Virus record (IMG/VR): IMGVR_UViG_3300044971_001141
Span: 1-46,095 of that record
DNA: 46,095 bases
DNA from: a virus
Reading direction: 5' to 3' (one strand)
This document shows, one piece after another, positions 1-7,670 of this stretch. The position numbers and the translations under genes are program-made. Below the pieces are notes generated by a model. It saw only the letters and a program-made list of their open reading frames with translations, did not search any database and was not told the origin of the DNA. Positions within the stretch are counted from its first letter, which is position 1. Each line of letters opens with the position of its first letter.

Positions 1-864
1 TTACTATTCACCGAGGAAACATTGACATCCTCACGGGAGGTTTTCCATGTCAGCCCTACTCAATGGCAGGAAAACGACTCGGAAAAGATGATGAACGCCA
101 TTTGTGGCCAGAAATGCTTAGAGCAATTAGAGAAATTCAGCCGCGTTGGGTTGTGGGCGAAAACGTTCTCGGCCTTGTTAATTGGAATGGAGGGCTGGTA
201 TTCGAGGAGGTGCAGGCTGACTTGGAAACTGAAGGGTACGAAGTACAACCGTATGTACTTCCAGCTTGCGCCGTCAACGCTCCACACCGAAGAGATAGGG
301 TTTGGTTTGTTGCCTACGCCAACCGCAATACAACGGGAACATCCGGAGAGAGTAGAAGCATTAAAAGAAACGGGAGCAACATCAATGTTCAGCAGGGCGA
401 ATGGGGAAGCAAGACCGAATTCAATAATAGATCATTTGCAGTTTCACGGAATGTTGCCCACCCCAACCGCAATGGACTCAACCAATGCAACGGCAACGAT
501 GAAATCAACGCAAGTCAAGGAGGGTTCAATGCATTCGGTAACGCTGACAAGGGCGATGGCTATGGGGATGCTCCCGACACCGAGAGCCAGAGCAGCAGGT
601 GGAAATTGCAGCAACGACAGGGGCAAGGGGAATTTGGAGGATGTGATAGCATCGGGGATGTTGCCGACACCGATGAGCAACGATTGGAAAGGACGGCAGC
701 CGACAGAAACATGGGCAGGCAACAGCGACCTTTGCAGCGTGGTATCGAAAGCACAAGGAACTGGCAAAACTTCCCAACTCAATCCCCGATTTGTTCTCGA
801 AATGATGGGCTTTCCTCCCAACTGGACGGAATTACCTTTTCTAAATGGCGAAACGAATCAATAA
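1..864 (+). CDS. Overprinted inner-frame protein, copy A (LPTP-repeat, partial at 5' end)
   Basis: This frame lies entirely inside the methylase gene, one base ahead of it, and is open from base 1 to a TAA at 862-864. By comparison with copy B the true ATG lies about 20 bases before the window; a TTG occurs at 22. The N-terminal part contains GWYSRRCRLTWKLKGTKYNR, then several modules opening with [GM]LLPTPTA or MLPTP, and ends with LNPRFVLEMMGFPPNWTELP. I recall proteins with LTWK, LPTP and GFPxxWTEL motifs in many phage genomes, annotated as hypothetical or as methylase. Function unknown. Comparison with copy B shows mostly synonymous change in this frame from about 390 on, which supports real coding. 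Confidence 0.75.
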   Translation, partial: LLFTEETLTSSREVFHVSPTQWQENDSEKMMNAICGQKCLEQLEKFSRVGLWAKTFSALLIGMEGWYSRRCRLTWKLKGTKYNRMYFQLAPSTLHTEEIGFGLLPTPTAIQREHPERVEALKETGATSMFSRANGEARPNSIIDHLQFHGMLPTPTAMDSTNATATMKSTQVKEGSMHSVTLTRAMAMGMLPTPRARAAGGNCSNDRGKGNLEDVIASGMLPTPMSNDWKGRQPTETWAGNSDLCSVVSKAQGTGKTSQLNPRFVLEMMGFPPNWTELPFLNGETNQ

Positions 865-941
865 AAGCCGCCGGAAACGCCATAGTACCGCAGTTGGTTT
901 ATCAGATATTCAAAGCAATAGGGCAATATGAGCAACTATAA
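1..941 (+). CDS. DNA C5-cytosine methyltransferase, copy A (5' end outside window)
   Basis: Methylates cytosine in DNA, probably to protect phage DNA from host restriction. The reading frame is open from base 3 and reads IDILTGGFPCQPYSMAG, so the first visible motif is motif IV with the catalytic Cys. Next come motif VI (GENV), motif VIII (APHRRDRVWFV) and, near the C terminus, KAAGNAIVPQ (motifs IX/X). Motif I lies upstream of the window; copy B at 35847 shows the missing start. Between motif VIII and the C terminus the protein is low-complexity (N, G, Q, R, S) and does not look like a normal target-recognition domain. A second frame is open through nearly the whole gene (see next entry). 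No partner endonuclease is nearby, so it looks like an orphan methylase. The family call is firm. Confidence 0.9.
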   Translation, partial: TIHRGNIDILTGGFPCQPYSMAGKRLGKDDERHLWPEMLRAIREIQPRWVVGENVLGLVNWNGGLVFEEVQADLETEGYEVQPYVLPACAVNAPHRRDRVWFVAYANRNTTGTSGESRSIKRNGSNINVQQGEWGSKTEFNNRSFAVSRNVAHPNRNGLNQCNGNDEINASQGGFNAFGNADKGDGYGDAPDTESQSSRWKLQQRQGQGEFGGCDSIGDVADTDEQRLERTAADRNMGRQQRPLQRGIESTRNWQNFPTQSPICSRNDGLSSQLDGITFSKWRNESIKAAGNAIVPQLVYQIFKAIGQYEQL

Positions 942-1110
942 TGAACCCTTCACCCATTCCGAGGTAGCGGAGTTTATCACGGAGTGCATCTGGCTTGGGC
1001 TGGGTGTACCGACTGAGGATGAACTGGTGGAATTTTGCCACATCGGAAAACAATACGCAAAACTGATAATACATGAGCTTGAAGCACGAACAATACACGG
1101 CACTACTTAG
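928..1110 (+). CDS. Small conserved phage protein (60 aa)
   Basis: The start overlaps the methylase stop by 14 bases, so the two are translationally coupled. The protein begins MSNYNEPFTHSEVAEFITEC and is acidic and helical; function unknown. The downstream methylase copy B is followed by an almost identical gene (36973-37137), and nucleotide identity between the two blocks fades near codon 45. This marks the right edge of the shared block. Confidence 0.75.
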   Translation: MSNYNEPFTHSEVAEFITECIWLGLGVPTEDELVEFCHIGKQYAKLIIHELEARTIHGTT

Positions 1111-1252
1111 GACGCGGGAGTTACTTTCCGACCTTCTTGATTCCAAGAAATGCCCGAAAACACGCAAAGAAATGCGGGAACGGGTAGGCAGATGCCTCAG
1201 GCACTTTCCTTTTTTGGACAAAGACGGAAAACCTTTATTCAGTAATAATTAA
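1073..1252 (+). CDS. Small basic protein (59 aa)
   Basis: ATG at 1073, stop at 1250, overlapping the previous gene by 38 bases in another frame. The protein contains EQYTALLRTRELLSDLLDS, a Lys/Arg-rich KTRKEMRERVGRCLRHFPFL and the ending FSNN. I recall similar short LLRTRxxLxDLL...CLRHFP proteins in Bacteroidota phages but cannot name a function. It fills what would otherwise be an empty 160-base gap. Unit 2 has an unrelated 69-residue gene at this place. Confidence 0.55.
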   Translation: MSLKHEQYTALLRTRELLSDLLDSKKCPKTRKEMRERVGRCLRHFPFLDKDGKPLFSNN

Positions 1253-1259
1253 TTTTTAA

Positions 1260-1267
1260 TACTTTTG
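1260..1267 (+). promoter_or_regulatory. Bacteroidota-type -7 promoter box
   Basis: TACTTTTG fits TAnnTTTG and ends 5 bases before the ATG at 1272, in an A/T-rich gap. No clear TTTG -33 box is seen. The equivalent gene in unit 2 also has a -7 box (37351), which strengthens the call. Confidence 0.5.
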
Positions 1268-1271
1268 CAAA

Positions 1272-1478
1272 ATGGAGAAGCAGTATCTTAACTCGGTAAG
1301 CCTTAAAAAGGGCAACTACGGAATCAAAATGTCGGTAAAGGTTGATGACCTTATTGCCGAACTTGTTAAACTGAAAAACGAGAAGGGCTATGCCAACTTT
1401 GAAATCAAAGAGCGCAGCGCACCTTCGCAGTACGGACATACGCACTACATTCAGGTAGATACATGGGAGCCGAAATGA
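1272..1478 (+). CDS. Conserved small phage protein (68 aa)
   Basis: Contains EKGYANFEIKERSAPSQYGH and ends VDTWEPK. The unit 2 homologue at 37366-37572 keeps SLKK, EKGYxNFEIKER, P S, THYI and the final W-PK, so the gene is real and conserved. It may form a small beta-rich fold. The alternating conserved residues do not tell me a function. The stop overlaps the next start (ATGA). Confidence 0.7.
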   Translation: MEKQYLNSVSLKKGNYGIKMSVKVDDLIAELVKLKNEKGYANFEIKERSAPSQYGHTHYIQVDTWEPK

Positions 1479-1651
1479 CACATAGGGAAGTATTGAACTG
1501 GATTGAATCGTATCATGACAGGTACGGTTATATCCCAACCCTTGTTGCCATCATGCATGAATGCAATATCGGTTACTCCTGGGCAACCGTATGCCGTAAC
1601 GATTATGAAAAATCATTGATTGCCAAATGCCTATCCCAAAGCGAAAAGTAA
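1475..1651 (+). CDS. Small helix-turn-helix-like protein (58 aa)
   Basis: I chose ATG 1475 because it forms an ATGA overlap with the stop of the preceding gene; a longer start at 1463 is possible. Residues MTHREVLNWIES then YGYIPTLVAIMHECNIGYS resemble the N-terminal winged HTH of LexA (xGYxPTxxEIxxxxGxSxxTV). The unit 2 copy at 37569 is strongly conserved. It probably binds DNA as a small regulator or as part of packaging; the HTH call is inference. Confidence 0.65.
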   Translation: MTHREVLNWIESYHDRYGYIPTLVAIMHECNIGYSWATVCRNDYEKSLIAKCLSQSEK

Positions 1652-2061
1652 ACGAAACGCCGACGGCCTTCATGAGGCGGTGCATGGATGACACTACCAT
1701 GCGGGATGAGTACACATCCGAACGCCAACGCTATGCCGTATGCATTTCAAACATTTACGATTCGGAGGAAACATTCACCGACTATCCGCAGGCGGCTACC
1801 GATAACGCGAAACGGGCATTGAAGTTCTTACGTGAGTCAGGAAATCCTAACAACTGCCTGACCGCCGTAGGATTCGCACGTGCTAACCAACTGGCCAACC
1901 GTGAACCGATAAGCCTTGATACGGTAAAACGTATGGCGGCATTTATCAGGCATCAACAGCATAAAGACGTGCCGTACACAGAAGGGTGCGGCAAAATAGG
2001 ATGGGATGCATGGGGAGGTGATGCAGGTATCGAGTGGGCTATAAACACTATTAAGCCATGA
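1627..2061 (+). CDS. Conserved phage protein upstream of terminase (144 aa)
   Basis: Contains TDYPQAATDNAKRALKFLRE, then GFARANQLANREPISLDTVK, RHQQHKDVPYTEGCGKI and WDAWGGDAGIEWA. I recall this domain as a stand-alone protein near terminases and as a module at the ends of capsid-morphogenesis or protease proteins in other phages; its biochemical role is not known to me. The unit 2 homologue (37732-38184) keeps all blocks. It overlaps both neighbours in the packaging operon. Confidence 0.75.
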   Translation: MPIPKRKVNETPTAFMRRCMDDTTMRDEYTSERQRYAVCISNIYDSEETFTDYPQAATDNAKRALKFLRESGNPNNCLTAVGFARANQLANREPISLDTVKRMAAFIRHQQHKDVPYTEGCGKIGWDAWGGDAGIEWAINTIKP

Positions 2062-2480
2062 AAAACAAAGTAGGCAGACCGAGGTTGCTCCAATCCCCTG
2101 ACCAAATGTGGGACTTGTTTGAGCGTTACATCGAATGGGCAAGAATGAATCCGGTTATTAAACGGGAATTAAGCGGAAGGACAGGAGAGGTGGTTGAAAT
2201 ACCGATTGACAGACCGCTGACCATTGACGGATTTTTAACTTTTTGTTGGAATAAGTTGGGGGATATTGAGCCATACTTTTACAATCGGGATGAAGTTTAC
2301 TCCGAATTTGTAGGTATCTCTACACGCATCAAGAAAGAAATACGCGACAATCAGATAGCGGGAGGGGTTGCAGGGCTTTACAATGCGAGCCTGACGGCAA
2401 GGTTAAACGGGCTGACCGAGAAAACGCAGACCGAGATAACCACACCGGGCAGACTGGAAATCAAATTCGAAAAGGAATGA
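2058..2480 (+). CDS. terS: Terminase small subunit (putative)
   Basis: Would recognise phage DNA and hand it to the large terminase. The N terminus KNKVGRPRLLQSPDQMWDLF is the GRP-type start common in small terminases and gp3-like packaging proteins. It is followed by a helical DNA-binding region (LTIDGFLTFCWNKLGD) and a C-terminal tail with NASLTARLNGLTEKTQTEI. Length (140 aa) and position fit. It differs clearly from the small terminase of unit 2 (38181), as expected for a different packaging system. Confidence 0.7.
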   Translation: MKNKVGRPRLLQSPDQMWDLFERYIEWARMNPVIKRELSGRTGEVVEIPIDRPLTIDGFLTFCWNKLGDIEPYFYNRDEVYSEFVGISTRIKKEIRDNQIAGGVAGLYNASLTARLNGLTEKTQTEITTPGRLEIKFEKE

Positions 2481-2734
2481 CACCAAAGGAGTACGCCAAA
2501 TTTTTGATCGCGCGGTTTGAGATAATCGCACACCCGACCATTGACTGCGATAAACAGTTCGCAAGGCAATGCGCATTGGTTACAGTTGATGAAATCATTA
2601 AGTCAGAGCCTCGTAATCCAAGCGATGTTGATTGGGATGACTGCGGTGGAACTCATGCATACTATTACGAAGCACAAAGGGAAGAAGCAGATGCTTATTG
2701 GAAATCAGTAAAACAAGAAATTAAATCCCTATGA
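2477..2734 (+). CDS. Hypothetical protein (85 aa)
   Basis: Begins MTPKEYAKFLIARFEIIAHP, with a long amphipathic helix and a C terminus rich in Glu and Lys. I recall similar short proteins starting TPKEKAxELVxKF in Bacteroidota phages; no function is known to me. ATGA overlaps on both sides place it in the packaging operon. Confidence 0.6.
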   Translation: MTPKEYAKFLIARFEIIAHPTIDCDKQFARQCALVTVDEIIKSEPRNPSDVDWDDCGGTHAYYYEAQREEADAYWKSVKQEIKSL

Positions 2735-2907
2735 CAACCTACATCGTTTACTTTGAAATGGGGGATAAGAAGCTGAAGATGGAAATCGAAGCCAAGACCA
2801 CAGATGAAGTAATCTACCTGCTTAGGGGTAAACTGAAGATAAACAAGATAGAGCCTAAGCAAACAGACACTGATATATTCAATACCATATTCGGAGGATT
2901 TAAATGA
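2731..2907 (+). CDS. Hypothetical small protein (58 aa)
   Basis: ATG 2731 overlaps the preceding stop (ATGA), and the stop at 2905-2907 overlaps the next ATG. The sequence begins MTTYIVYFEMGDKKLKMEIE and looks like alternating beta-beta-alpha. The perfect chain of four-base overlaps is the main evidence that it is expressed; no family recognised. Confidence 0.6.
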   Translation: MTTYIVYFEMGDKKLKMEIEAKTTDEVIYLLRGKLKINKIEPKQTDTDIFNTIFGGFK

Positions 2908-3257
2908 CACAACAGGAACTGAACGGACACTTGCTATTAATCCTTAACGTACTTATCAAGTCGGTGCAGAACGCAGCGACAAAGGATGCCAAGTTGGCCA
3001 TGACCAAGCAGGAGAAGTATCTCTACGGCATACTCATGAAAGCCATCGAAAACTATCAGCATGAGTTTGGCAAGAGGCTGAATAAAGACTTATCCGAAAA
3101 GATTGATGAAGCAAGCTTTGCATTTCAGGATATGCTTACCTTAATGATGAACCCTCAACATAAGCACAAAGCACTTGACCTTTTTGCAATGATGAAGCTG
3201 TTTGTAGACGGCGAGGGCAAGATAGTCCACGATGACGGGACTGAAATAACCGCATGA
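2904..3257 (+). CDS. Hypothetical protein (117 aa)
   Basis: A mostly helical protein (LLLILNVLIKSVQNAATKD, KYLYGILMKAIENY) without membrane or enzyme motifs. It sits directly before the large terminase with a four-base overlap, so it may act in packaging or head assembly, but that is inference from position only. Confidence 0.6.
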   Translation: MTQQELNGHLLLILNVLIKSVQNAATKDAKLAMTKQEKYLYGILMKAIENYQHEFGKRLNKDLSEKIDEASFAFQDMLTLMMNPQHKHKALDLFAMMKLFVDGEGKIVHDDGTEITA

Positions 3258-4579
3258 AGCTACACGCCAAACAATGGGATGCACTGGAGCGGTCTAAGAC
3301 GGAACGCATATCGGGTTATCTCGGCGGCATCCGCAGCGGTAAGACAATCACGGGATCCCACTTCGCATTGTGGTGCATAGCCGAACGCCCAACCGAACTC
3401 GGAGGAGTGTTCAGTAACACGACAAAACAGCTTAACGCGGCAACGCTCAAAGAGTTCAAAGGGGTACTTGCCGAATACGGATTACTTGAACATAGTCATT
3501 ACGTTATCAATAAAAACCCAGAGGGTACATTCCCATACCGTTCGAGATTCTCAAGTCATGAGGGCGTGTGGTCATTCTGGAACGGGGCGCAGGTGTTTAC
3601 ATTCTCACTTGAAACACAGATACGCGGTATTGAACTCGGTTGGTGCTGGGGTGATGAGATACAGGATGCCAAGATAGATGAACTGACCACGGTGCTGGGT
3701 AGGATGTCAGGCAGCCAAGACCCAAAGACATTCTATACGCTTACACCGCCGCGCGACAATCCGGAAGTGGACGAGTTAATCTACGGCGAACGCTCCATCC
3801 CGGTTACCATCGGAACGACTTACGATAATCAGAAGAACCTTCCTGAAGGGTACATTGAATCACTTGAATCTACCTTTGACCCGGTAACCTTTGCCCGTGA
3901 AGTTATGTGCGAGCGAAAACCGATGTCAGGGCTTAACTGGCTGTACGTATTCGACAGGAAGCGGCACGTATCTGATAAGGCGAAATACCAACCGAATGAA
4001 CTGGTCTACCTGTCATTTGACTTCAACAATAACCCATTTGTTTGCACACTTGCACACCGGGGGCGGCAGGGCAATCAGAAACATGGGTACATCCACTACT
4101 TCGATACGGTGGTGCTTAATCCTGACCAGGTGGGTAGTAATACATACTTTGAAGCCATGGCATCGGCCATATCACTCAAAGCCCCGAATCAGTTTAGGCA
4201 GAAGTTGTTTATCATCACGGGTGATGCATCGGGGCGTAACGGATCCATCCTTTCCCGTGTAGGCCATAACATATGGTCGGGCGTACTTGATGCGCTTGGC
4301 TGCACGAATCGGCAACTGGTTCTACCATCCAAGAACATGATGCACAGGGATAGCCGTGTGCTTTGCAACGCGGTGCTGACCAACTATGATGAAGTGCTTA
4401 TTAACCCGAAGAACAAAGAACTGATACGCGACTGCGAGTTTGTCAAGGCTACACCAGGGGGTGAGATAGTGAAGGACAACCGCAAGAACGTGATTCAGCA
4501 GGCCGACTTACTCGATGCCTTCAGATATGATATTCACGCATTTAATCCTGACTTTTTGAAATATGGGAACAAAGCATAG
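3254..4579 (+). CDS. terL: Terminase large subunit, unit 1
   Basis: ATP-driven motor and nuclease that packages DNA through the portal. Walker A is GGIRSGKT (residues 24-31). The Walker B region reads LGWCWGDEIQD near residue 130. The RNase H-like nuclease half shows YLSFDFNNNP, then ITGDASGRNGS, and near the C terminus QQADLLDAFRY with its acidic residues. At 441 aa it is full-length. It is not closely similar to the unit 2 terminase at 38551, so the two units package DNA with different motors. Confidence 0.92.
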   Translation: MKLHAKQWDALERSKTERISGYLGGIRSGKTITGSHFALWCIAERPTELGGVFSNTTKQLNAATLKEFKGVLAEYGLLEHSHYVINKNPEGTFPYRSRFSSHEGVWSFWNGAQVFTFSLETQIRGIELGWCWGDEIQDAKIDELTTVLGRMSGSQDPKTFYTLTPPRDNPEVDELIYGERSIPVTIGTTYDNQKNLPEGYIESLESTFDPVTFAREVMCERKPMSGLNWLYVFDRKRHVSDKAKYQPNELVYLSFDFNNNPFVCTLAHRGRQGNQKHGYIHYFDTVVLNPDQVGSNTYFEAMASAISLKAPNQFRQKLFIITGDASGRNGSILSRVGHNIWSGVLDALGCTNRQLVLPSKNMMHRDSRVLCNAVLTNYDEVLINPKNKELIRDCEFVKATPGGEIVKDNRKNVIQQADLLDAFRYDIHAFNPDFLKYGNKA

Positions 4580-5543
4580 ATTAATCCATCGCAAGATGGC
4601 AGAAGAACTTATTGCCAAGTTTCCTGATATGGAAACAGACCGCATGGCAAAGATTATTGATTCCCATCTTCAGGGAACAGTTGATTTTGAAAACATCCGA
4701 AGCGCAATAAAACGTGCAAAGTACGGAGAGTGGAAAATAAGAAATGGAAAAAAAATAACCTACCCAGGCATGATAGAAACAATCAGACTACCCGAATCCA
4801 AAGCTGAAACCATTGAGCGTTTTCAGTTACCTTTAGGCATTAAGAAAGTCTTAGTGCTTTCCGATGTCCACATTCCCTACCATGATATCAGGGCAATAGA
4901 AGCTGCACTTGAATATGGGCATAAGCAAGGTATTGACTGTATATTCCTGAACGGGGATATACTTGACCTTTACCAACTCTCTGACCACGAGAAAGACCCG
5001 CGCAAGGTTTCATTCAAAGGTGAACTGGATGCGGGGCGTGAGTTCCTTGCCGAACTTCGGAGGCTGTTTCCCGCCGTTCCGATTTACTACATACCTGGCA
5101 ACCACGAGAACAGGATGGAGCGGTTCCTTTACAAGAATCCCCAACTACTTGGTAATCCTGAGTTCCGACTTGATTCACTTCTTCAGGTGGCATCGCACGG
5201 TGTAACGTGGCTTGAACATTCGACTGCCGTGTACTTTGGCAAGTTGTTGGTTGAGCATGGCGATAAGCTGCGCGGTAGCGGTGGGGTTAATCCTGCACGG
5301 ACGCTTTTACTTAAGTTCAAACGCCCGACAATCTGCGGACATTTCCATCGCACAAGTCAGGCCAACGGGGTTATCTATGATGACAGCACATTGATGGCAT
5401 GGAGCAGCGGATGCCTATGCGAACTATCCCCGCAATATATGCCCGTGAACGAATGGAATCACGGCGCGGCCATTATTGAAGTGTTTGATAACGGCCAGTT
5501 CCATGTGGAGAATTTCCAGATAATCAAAGGGAAGGTTTACTAA
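4563..5543 (+). CDS. Calcineurin-like metallophosphoesterase
   Basis: Hydrolyses phosphoester bonds with two metal ions; the substrate is unknown. The motifs are in order: VLSDVHIPYHD (about residue 98), FLNGDILDLY, YIPGNHENRMERF, LVEHGDKL and ICGHFHRT. The N-terminal 90 residues are helical and Lys-rich and may bind DNA. It overlaps the large terminase by 17 bases. Phosphoesterases of this kind beside phage packaging or replication genes have been proposed to process DNA ends or nucleotides; that role is inference here. Confidence 0.88.
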   Translation: MGTKHRLIHRKMAEELIAKFPDMETDRMAKIIDSHLQGTVDFENIRSAIKRAKYGEWKIRNGKKITYPGMIETIRLPESKAETIERFQLPLGIKKVLVLSDVHIPYHDIRAIEAALEYGHKQGIDCIFLNGDILDLYQLSDHEKDPRKVSFKGELDAGREFLAELRRLFPAVPIYYIPGNHENRMERFLYKNPQLLGNPEFRLDSLLQVASHGVTWLEHSTAVYFGKLLVEHGDKLRGSGGVNPARTLLLKFKRPTICGHFHRTSQANGVIYDDSTLMAWSSGCLCELSPQYMPVNEWNHGAAIIEVFDNGQFHVENFQIIKGKVY

Positions 5544-6091
5544 AGCCCTGCATCTTCTCTTGCATCGGCAAGGTAGTTAGTCAGGTCGGTAATGAAAGCA
5601 TCGCGCTCTGCATTGGTAAGAATTGAAACACCGTCGTATCGGTTAATCAGTCCGTCAACCTTACCCTGGGGATTATCAGTTCCGATGCGTATAAAGTGGA
5701 TTACCTTGTTACCCTGAAGTTTTATCCCCGTCCTGAATCCACGCTCAAAGTTTCCGAACTCAATCAGGTTTACGAATGAAGTACGGCCTATCTGCCGCTT
5801 GTATGCGGAGTAGTTCGGGAAATATGCAGTCTTATGCGGTTTGCCGTTCTTAAACTTTGATTCACCATCCTTGCCCTTCGCGGGGAACTTACGCGGTGCG
5901 GTATCGGGGTTCTTGTATAGCGGCTTAGGCGAGTAGTTTTCACGGCTGCCGCCAGGGCCGACACCGCCGTTCACGAATATCCGTTCTGCCCTGTCTGCCA
6001 CGTTATTGACTACCGCATCGAATAAAGGCTTTGTTTCCGCAATTAAATCGGAAAACTTTAACAACCGTTTGCGATATTCGGAGTATTTCAT
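5540..6091 (-). CDS. Minus-strand phage protein, possible tail-completion or head-tail protein (183 aa)
   Basis: The only long minus-strand gene in the unit 1 late region. It converges on the phosphoesterase with a four-base overlap and diverges from 6116 with only 24 bases between starts. The N terminus MKYSEYRKRLLKFSDLIAET and the central GGSRENYSPKPLYKNPDTA resemble small Bacteroidota-phage morphogenesis proteins of the gp10/gpG type, but similarity is faint. It has its own promoter box on the minus strand (6103-6110), so it can be expressed apart from the late operon. Confidence 0.65.
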   Translation of the reverse strand: MKYSEYRKRLLKFSDLIAETKPLFDAVVNNVADRAERIFVNGGVGPGGSRENYSPKPLYKNPDTAPRKFPAKGKDGESKFKNGKPHKTAYFPNYSAYKRQIGRTSFVNLIEFGNFERGFRTGIKLQGNKVIHFIRIGTDNPQGKVDGLINRYDGVSILTNAERDAFITDLTNYLADAREDAGL

Positions 6092-6110
6092 AACTTTGAG
6101 CCCAAAGGTA
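6068..6110. promoter_or_regulatory. Interlocked divergent promoters
   Basis: Plus strand: TTTG at 6068-6071, 19 bases, then TAACTTTG at 6091-6098, an excellent fit to TTTG-N17/23-TAnnTTTG, serving the gene at 6116. Minus strand: TACCTTTG, the complement of 6103-6110, serving the gene that starts at 6091. Each -7 box sits in the leader of the opposite gene, so the two polymerases should exclude each other. Confidence 0.65.
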
Positions 6111-6115
6111 CGAAA

Positions 6116-6676
6116 ATGATATTACCGTTAATGGACTTATTCAAATCCCGATTGAAAGAAACCAAATACTTTCGGGAGGTTCACGGCATTGCCCAGATGG
6201 TAAGTGAAACACGTACCGATACCGGAGCATCCAAGAGTTACCCTGCCGTGTACATGGGTAACGATTCCCTTAAGTTCGTCACGCAGTACGACTTCAGCAA
6301 CGGGTTCTGCTACTTCATAAACGAGGGCAAAAGCGTGGAGCAATCCGAAAGCAAACGGAGTAACCAGTTCCTGTTTCGCGAATCTCACGACCTGACATTC
6401 TATGGGATAACCAAGCGACCCGATAATCAGTTCGACCTTGTTACGGCGGTGCAGAGGGCTTTGGAGTTTCAAAACGAAAAGGACATCCGAAAGGCTATCA
6501 ACGCCATTGCGGTGGTTACATTCACTCAGGATGTGAACACGGTTAAGGAGGAAGTCCTGCCCGATATGTTTACCAACATAGACATTAAGGCACGTCAGGA
6601 TTTATCCTACATCCGCATGGAACTCAGCGCGGAAATAATATATTACTCAAACTGCATCACTAACGTATGTTGCTAA
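6116..6676 (+). CDS. Putative tail-associated protein (186 aa)
   Basis: Soluble mixed alpha/beta protein beginning MILPLMDLFKSRLKETKYF, ending with a Cys-rich CITNVCC. It is the first gene after the internal late promoter, and placement before the tail chaperones and tape measure suggests a tail-terminator or head-tail joining role. I cannot assign it by motif. Confidence 0.65.
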   Translation: MILPLMDLFKSRLKETKYFREVHGIAQMVSETRTDTGASKSYPAVYMGNDSLKFVTQYDFSNGFCYFINEGKSVEQSESKRSNQFLFRESHDLTFYGITKRPDNQFDLVTAVQRALEFQNEKDIRKAINAIAVVTFTQDVNTVKEEVLPDMFTNIDIKARQDLSYIRMELSAEIIYYSNCITNVCC

Positions 6677-6900
6677 AATTACCCATACTCGTACACGATG
6701 AACAGACTGCTGAACTTGAAAACCTCGGCATTTCGGTGGATACTGAATCATACGCTACCGATGATTTTTATTTTACCCGTGTTGATATCTTTGCCACTTA
6801 TTTGGATAATACGCGGGTTATTGTGGATGGTGAGGAGTATGTTTGCCCTTTGCCTATTGATAAAGTTTTAAAACTATATAAAGATGCCATTTCAAAGTAA
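6667..6900 (+). CDS. Hypothetical protein (77 aa)
   Basis: Overlaps the previous gene by 10 bases. Contains LPILVHDEQTAELENLGIS and ends KVLKLYKDAISK. The pattern looks like a compact alpha/beta fold. No family recognised. Its place in an unbroken overlapping chain supports expression. Confidence 0.55.
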   Translation: MLLKLPILVHDEQTAELENLGISVDTESYATDDFYFTRVDIFATYLDNTRVIVDGEEYVCPLPIDKVLKLYKDAISK

Positions 6901-7018
6901 AGCCCAGCAGCGTTACTGCTACGCCACCAACGGGTGGGACTGCTCCAAGTGGAGCAAGGAAACCAACTTTAAGACATTGCCAAACAAGGCTGCACCACCT
7001 AAAAAAACAGGCAAATGA
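6884..7018 (+). CDS. Small MPF-type protein (44 aa), DUF3008-like
   Basis: ATG 6884 lies inside the end of the previous gene and the stop at 7016-7018 overlaps the next start. The sequence MPFQSKAQQRYCYATNGWDC matches the general form of a tiny phage protein family (MPFxSKAQQRYxxA). Function unknown. It fills the 114-base gap between its neighbours. Confidence 0.6.
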   Translation: MPFQSKAQQRYCYATNGWDCSKWSKETNFKTLPNKAAPPKKTGK

Positions 7019-7413
7019 CACCCGTATGCGTTACGAGATGTGAGGACTGCATACCGGTTCAGTGCGTGGTTCGGGCAGGATGCGGTGAGCAACACGACTT
7101 GGTTATCGGAATTGCCGAGCCGTCAACCGATTACAATGTTTATATCACTAATCTTATCAATGGTGTCACCCGTGTGTTTATGATTACATCACAAAGCGAC
7201 GGTGACCTGATATTCGATTTGGTTTCCAATTTCGCCTTCCTTACCGGGCAAAAATATCGCATTGTAGTTATCGAGGATGGCGAAGAAGAACCAGCCGAAC
7301 TTAGATTTGAGGACGATACCACATTCACCTGCATTCATATTGAGTTCAAAAACCTTTATGATTCAAACGGAAACTTAGATGCACCTATAAGACAATGGTT
7401 AATACCTTATTAG
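7015..7413 (+). CDS. Hypothetical phage protein with Cys-rich N terminus (132 aa)
   Basis: The N terminus MTPVCVTRCEDCIPVQCVV has four Cys in 14 residues, then a beta-rich region (DYNVYITNLINGVTRVFMIT, KYRIVVIEDG). The Cys cluster might bind a metal or form cross-links in the virion. It lies just before the membrane protein and tail chaperones. Function not known. Confidence 0.6.
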   Translation: MTPVCVTRCEDCIPVQCVVRAGCGEQHDLVIGIAEPSTDYNVYITNLINGVTRVFMITSQSDGDLIFDLVSNFAFLTGQKYRIVVIEDGEEEPAELRFEDDTTFTCIHIEFKNLYDSNGNLDAPIRQWLIPY

Positions 7414-7670
7414 AACTTTTAATCATAGGGCTTTGGATAGCCGGATTAAGGATTGCCACCGGTGAAGGAATGATCCTTTACCGTGTGGACAATCTCGCAT
7501 GGCACTACCTTCCGTCATGGCTATATAAGCCGCTGCTTGGATGTGCTTACTGCATGGCATCCATTCACGGACTTGCAATTCACTTCGGACTGGTTCCGTT
7601 GCCGTTGCTTACCATTGTCTGCGCCATACCATTTGCCGGGGGAATAATCAAGCTACACGATAAGATATGA
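7395..7670 (+). CDS. Small membrane protein with CxxC motif (91 aa)
   Basis: Hydrophobic segments at residues about 3-20 (LLELLIIGLWIAGL), 47-67 (LLGCAYCMASIHGLAIHFGL) and 70-84 predict two or three membrane spans. CAYC is followed by a short turn as in small phage membrane proteins of unknown role. Its place inside the tail module is odd; it could act in superinfection exclusion or as a holin accessory, but nothing in the sequence decides this. Confidence 0.65.
   Translation: MVNTLLELLIIGLWIAGLRIATGEGMILYRVDNLAWHYLPSWLYKPLLGCAYCMASIHGLAIHFGLVPLPLLTIVCAIPFAGGIIKLHDKI

Noticed and set aside
444-821. Long minus-strand ORF (125 aa) inside methylase copy A, and similar minus ORFs at 60-287 and 36072-36827
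   Set aside because: They have no counterpart pattern of conservation, no promoter box and read as mirror images of the repeated LPTP DNA; the plus-strand double coding explains why stops are rare.
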